8,184 bases of DNA, taken from NCBI GenBank assembly GCA_002436115.1, contig DIXV01000088.1, positions 26,874-35,057 of the forward strand, written 5' to 3'. The DNA comes from Streptococcus sp. UBA6071 (GTDB taxonomy: Bacteria; Bacillota; Bacilli; Lactobacillales; Streptococcaceae). Below, piece after piece: positions 6,755 to 8,184 of the stretch. The notes beneath the pieces are model-generated. The model had not been told where the DNA came from and made no database searches. It saw nothing but the letters and a program-made list of their open reading frames with translations. The translations under genes and the position numbers were made by a program. Numbering within the stretch: the first letter of the stretch is position 1; each line of letters starts with the position of its first letter.

Positions 6755-8179
6755 TTGAAAAACTATCAAAATTATGTTGATGGGGAGTGGTTGAGTTCAG
6801 AAAAGAGTATTACGATCTCTTCTCCTATTGATCAAGAAGTATTAGGGACTGTCCCTGCTATGTCACAAAAAGAGGTGGATACAGCAATGACTGCTGCACG
6901 AAAGGCCTTGCCTGCATGGCGTGCGCTTTCTGCCTATGAACGTGCCCAATACTTGCATAAAGTGGCGGATATTTTAGAAGAGAGAAAGGTGGAAATCGGA
7001 GAGATTTTGGCCAAGGAGGTCTCTAAAGGCTTAAAAGCTTCTATTGGGGAGGTTGACCGTTCAGCTCATCTGATTCGTTATTCAGCAGAAGAAGGTCTTC
7101 GTGTTTATGGTTCTTCCTTAGAGGGAGGAACCTATGAACCAGCAGCAAAATCTAAAATTTCATTGATTCGTCGAGAGCCAGTTGGTGTCGTCTTAGCTAT
7201 TGCTCCTTTTAATTATCCCGTTAACCTATCTGCCTCAAAGATTGCTCCTGCCCTCATTGGGGGTAATGTGGTTATGTTTAAACCACCAACACAAGGTTCT
7301 ATCTCAGGTTTACTGTTAGCTCAAGCTTTTGCAGACGCTGGTTTACCGGCTGGTGTTTTCAATACGATTACTGGTCGAGGCTCTGAAATTGGGGATTACA
7401 TTATTGAACATTCAGAAGTGAATTTTATCAATTTTACAGGTTCAACACCAATTGGTTTAAAAGTTGGTAAATTAGCAGGCATTCGTCCTATTATGTTAGA
7501 GTTAGGTGGTAAGGATGCTGCAGTTGTTTTAGAAGATGCTGACCTAAAACACACGGCCAAAGAGATTGTGGATGGAGCCTTCAGTTATTCTGGTCAACGG
7601 TGTACTGCTATCAAGCGTGTTATTGTCATGGACGGTGTTGCGGATGAATTAGCAGCAGAAATCAAAGCACGCGTTGAACAATTAACAGTTGGTAATCCAT
7701 TTGATAATACAGATATTACACCCGTTATTGACGAGAGTTCTGCTAACTTTATTGAAGGTCTTGTTAGAGATGCCCAAGACAAGGGTGCTACAGAATTGAC
7801 CCCTTTCAAGCGTGAAGGCAATCTCATTTGGCCGGTTCTCTTTGACCATGTAAGCAGAGATATGGAAATTGCTTGGGAAGAGCCGTTTGGACCAGTTTTA
7901 CCTATCATCCGTGTTCAGTCAGTGGAAGAGGCGCTGGAACTTTGCAATCAATCTGAATATGGTCTGCAGTCCTCTATCTTTACAGGAAATTACCCTCTAG
8001 CCTTTGATTTTGCGTCAAAATTAGAAGTGGGAACGGTTCACATCAATAGCAAGACCCAACGTGGTCCAGACAATTTTCCTTTCTTGGGAGTTAAGGGCTC
8101 GGGTGCAGGTGTTCAAGGAATCAAATACAGTATTGAAGCCATGACGAAGGTTAAATCCGTTGTTTTTGATGTCCAATAA
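6755..8179 (+). CDS. gapN: NADP-dependent non-phosphorylating glyceraldehyde-3-phosphate dehydrogenase
   Basis: GapN, an aldehyde dehydrogenase superfamily member, oxidises glyceraldehyde 3-phosphate directly to 3-phosphoglycerate and makes NADPH, bypassing the ATP-forming glycolytic step. The 474 residues match the family (about 475). Catalytic residues are visible: Asn153 in PFNYPVN, Glu249 in MLELGGKD and nucleophile Cys283 in GQRCTA. EEPFGP (376-381) is the conserved cofactor-site motif. Lys176 and Thr179 in FKPPTQ correspond to the NADP 2'-phosphate contacts of the S. mutans enzyme. Arg102, Arg282 and Arg436 correspond to its substrate-phosphate arginines (positions recalled from that structure, offset by one). 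The start is TTG, backed by AAGGAGG and by the GapN-like N-terminus KNYQNYVDGEW. It is transcribed alone from its own promoter. Many streptococci lack the oxidative pentose phosphate route and rely on GapN for NADPH. The gene is complete; no terminator fits in the last 5 bases. Confidence 0.97.
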   Translation: MKNYQNYVDGEWLSSEKSITISSPIDQEVLGTVPAMSQKEVDTAMTAARKALPAWRALSAYERAQYLHKVADILEERKVEIGEILAKEVSKGLKASIGEVDRSAHLIRYSAEEGLRVYGSSLEGGTYEPAAKSKISLIRREPVGVVLAIAPFNYPVNLSASKIAPALIGGNVVMFKPPTQGSISGLLLAQAFADAGLPAGVFNTITGRGSEIGDYIIEHSEVNFINFTGSTPIGLKVGKLAGIRPIMLELGGKDAAVVLEDADLKHTAKEIVDGAFSYSGQRCTAIKRVIVMDGVADELAAEIKARVEQLTVGNPFDNTDITPVIDESSANFIEGLVRDAQDKGATELTPFKREGNLIWPVLFDHVSRDMEIAWEEPFGPVLPIIRVQSVEEALELCNQSEYGLQSSIFTGNYPLAFDFASKLEVGTVHINSKTQRGPDNFPFLGVKGSGAGVQGIKYSIEAMTKVKSVVFDVQ

Positions 8180-8184
8180 ATAAA

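Overview
The window reads as a Streptococcus chromosome segment. The grounds are low-to-moderate GC, AAGGAGG-type ribosome binding sites, TTGaaa/TGnTAtAAT promoters, a textbook HPr and enzyme I pair, and a non-phosphorylating glyceraldehyde-3-phosphate dehydrogenase (GapN) directly downstream. From memory, the GapN sequence looks closer to the mitis/suis side of the genus than to the S. mutans protein, but I cannot resolve the species. Every gene lies on the + strand. No mobile element, CRISPR array, tRNA or rRNA was seen.

Region 1 (bases 2-4069) holds the oxidative branch of an incomplete citric acid cycle: aconitase (5' end cut off by the window), citrate synthase and isocitrate dehydrogenase. 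Together they turn oxaloacetate plus acetyl-CoA into 2-oxoglutarate, the precursor of glutamate. The three genes are packed with no spacer at all. Each start codon directly follows the previous stop codon and all three share one reading frame, so the region is one continuous frame broken only by a TAA and a TAG. The isocitrate dehydrogenase lacks all five residues that hold the NADP 2'-phosphate in the E. coli enzyme and is predicted to use NAD+.

Region 2 (4070-4554) is a 485-base gap. It contains two overlapping hairpins that probably end the first operon, an AT-rich stretch whose A/T tracts recur at roughly helical spacing, a near-consensus promoter, and a leader carrying two tandem inverted repeats in front of ptsH.

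Region 3 (4555-6598) is the general phosphotransferase operon ptsH-ptsI, separated by 3 bases and closed by a strong intrinsic terminator.

Region 4 (6599-8184) carries its own promoter, which closely resembles the ptsH promoter, and gapN, which starts with TTG behind a perfect Shine-Dalgarno. The gene is complete and ends 5 bases before the window does.

Taken together, enzyme I consumes phosphoenolpyruvate to drive sugar uptake. GapN makes NADPH on the way to phosphoenolpyruvate, and the citrate branch supplies 2-oxoglutarate with NADH rather than NADPH. This is ordinary core metabolism with a few regulatory and architectural details worth checking. I did not find a credible new biological system.
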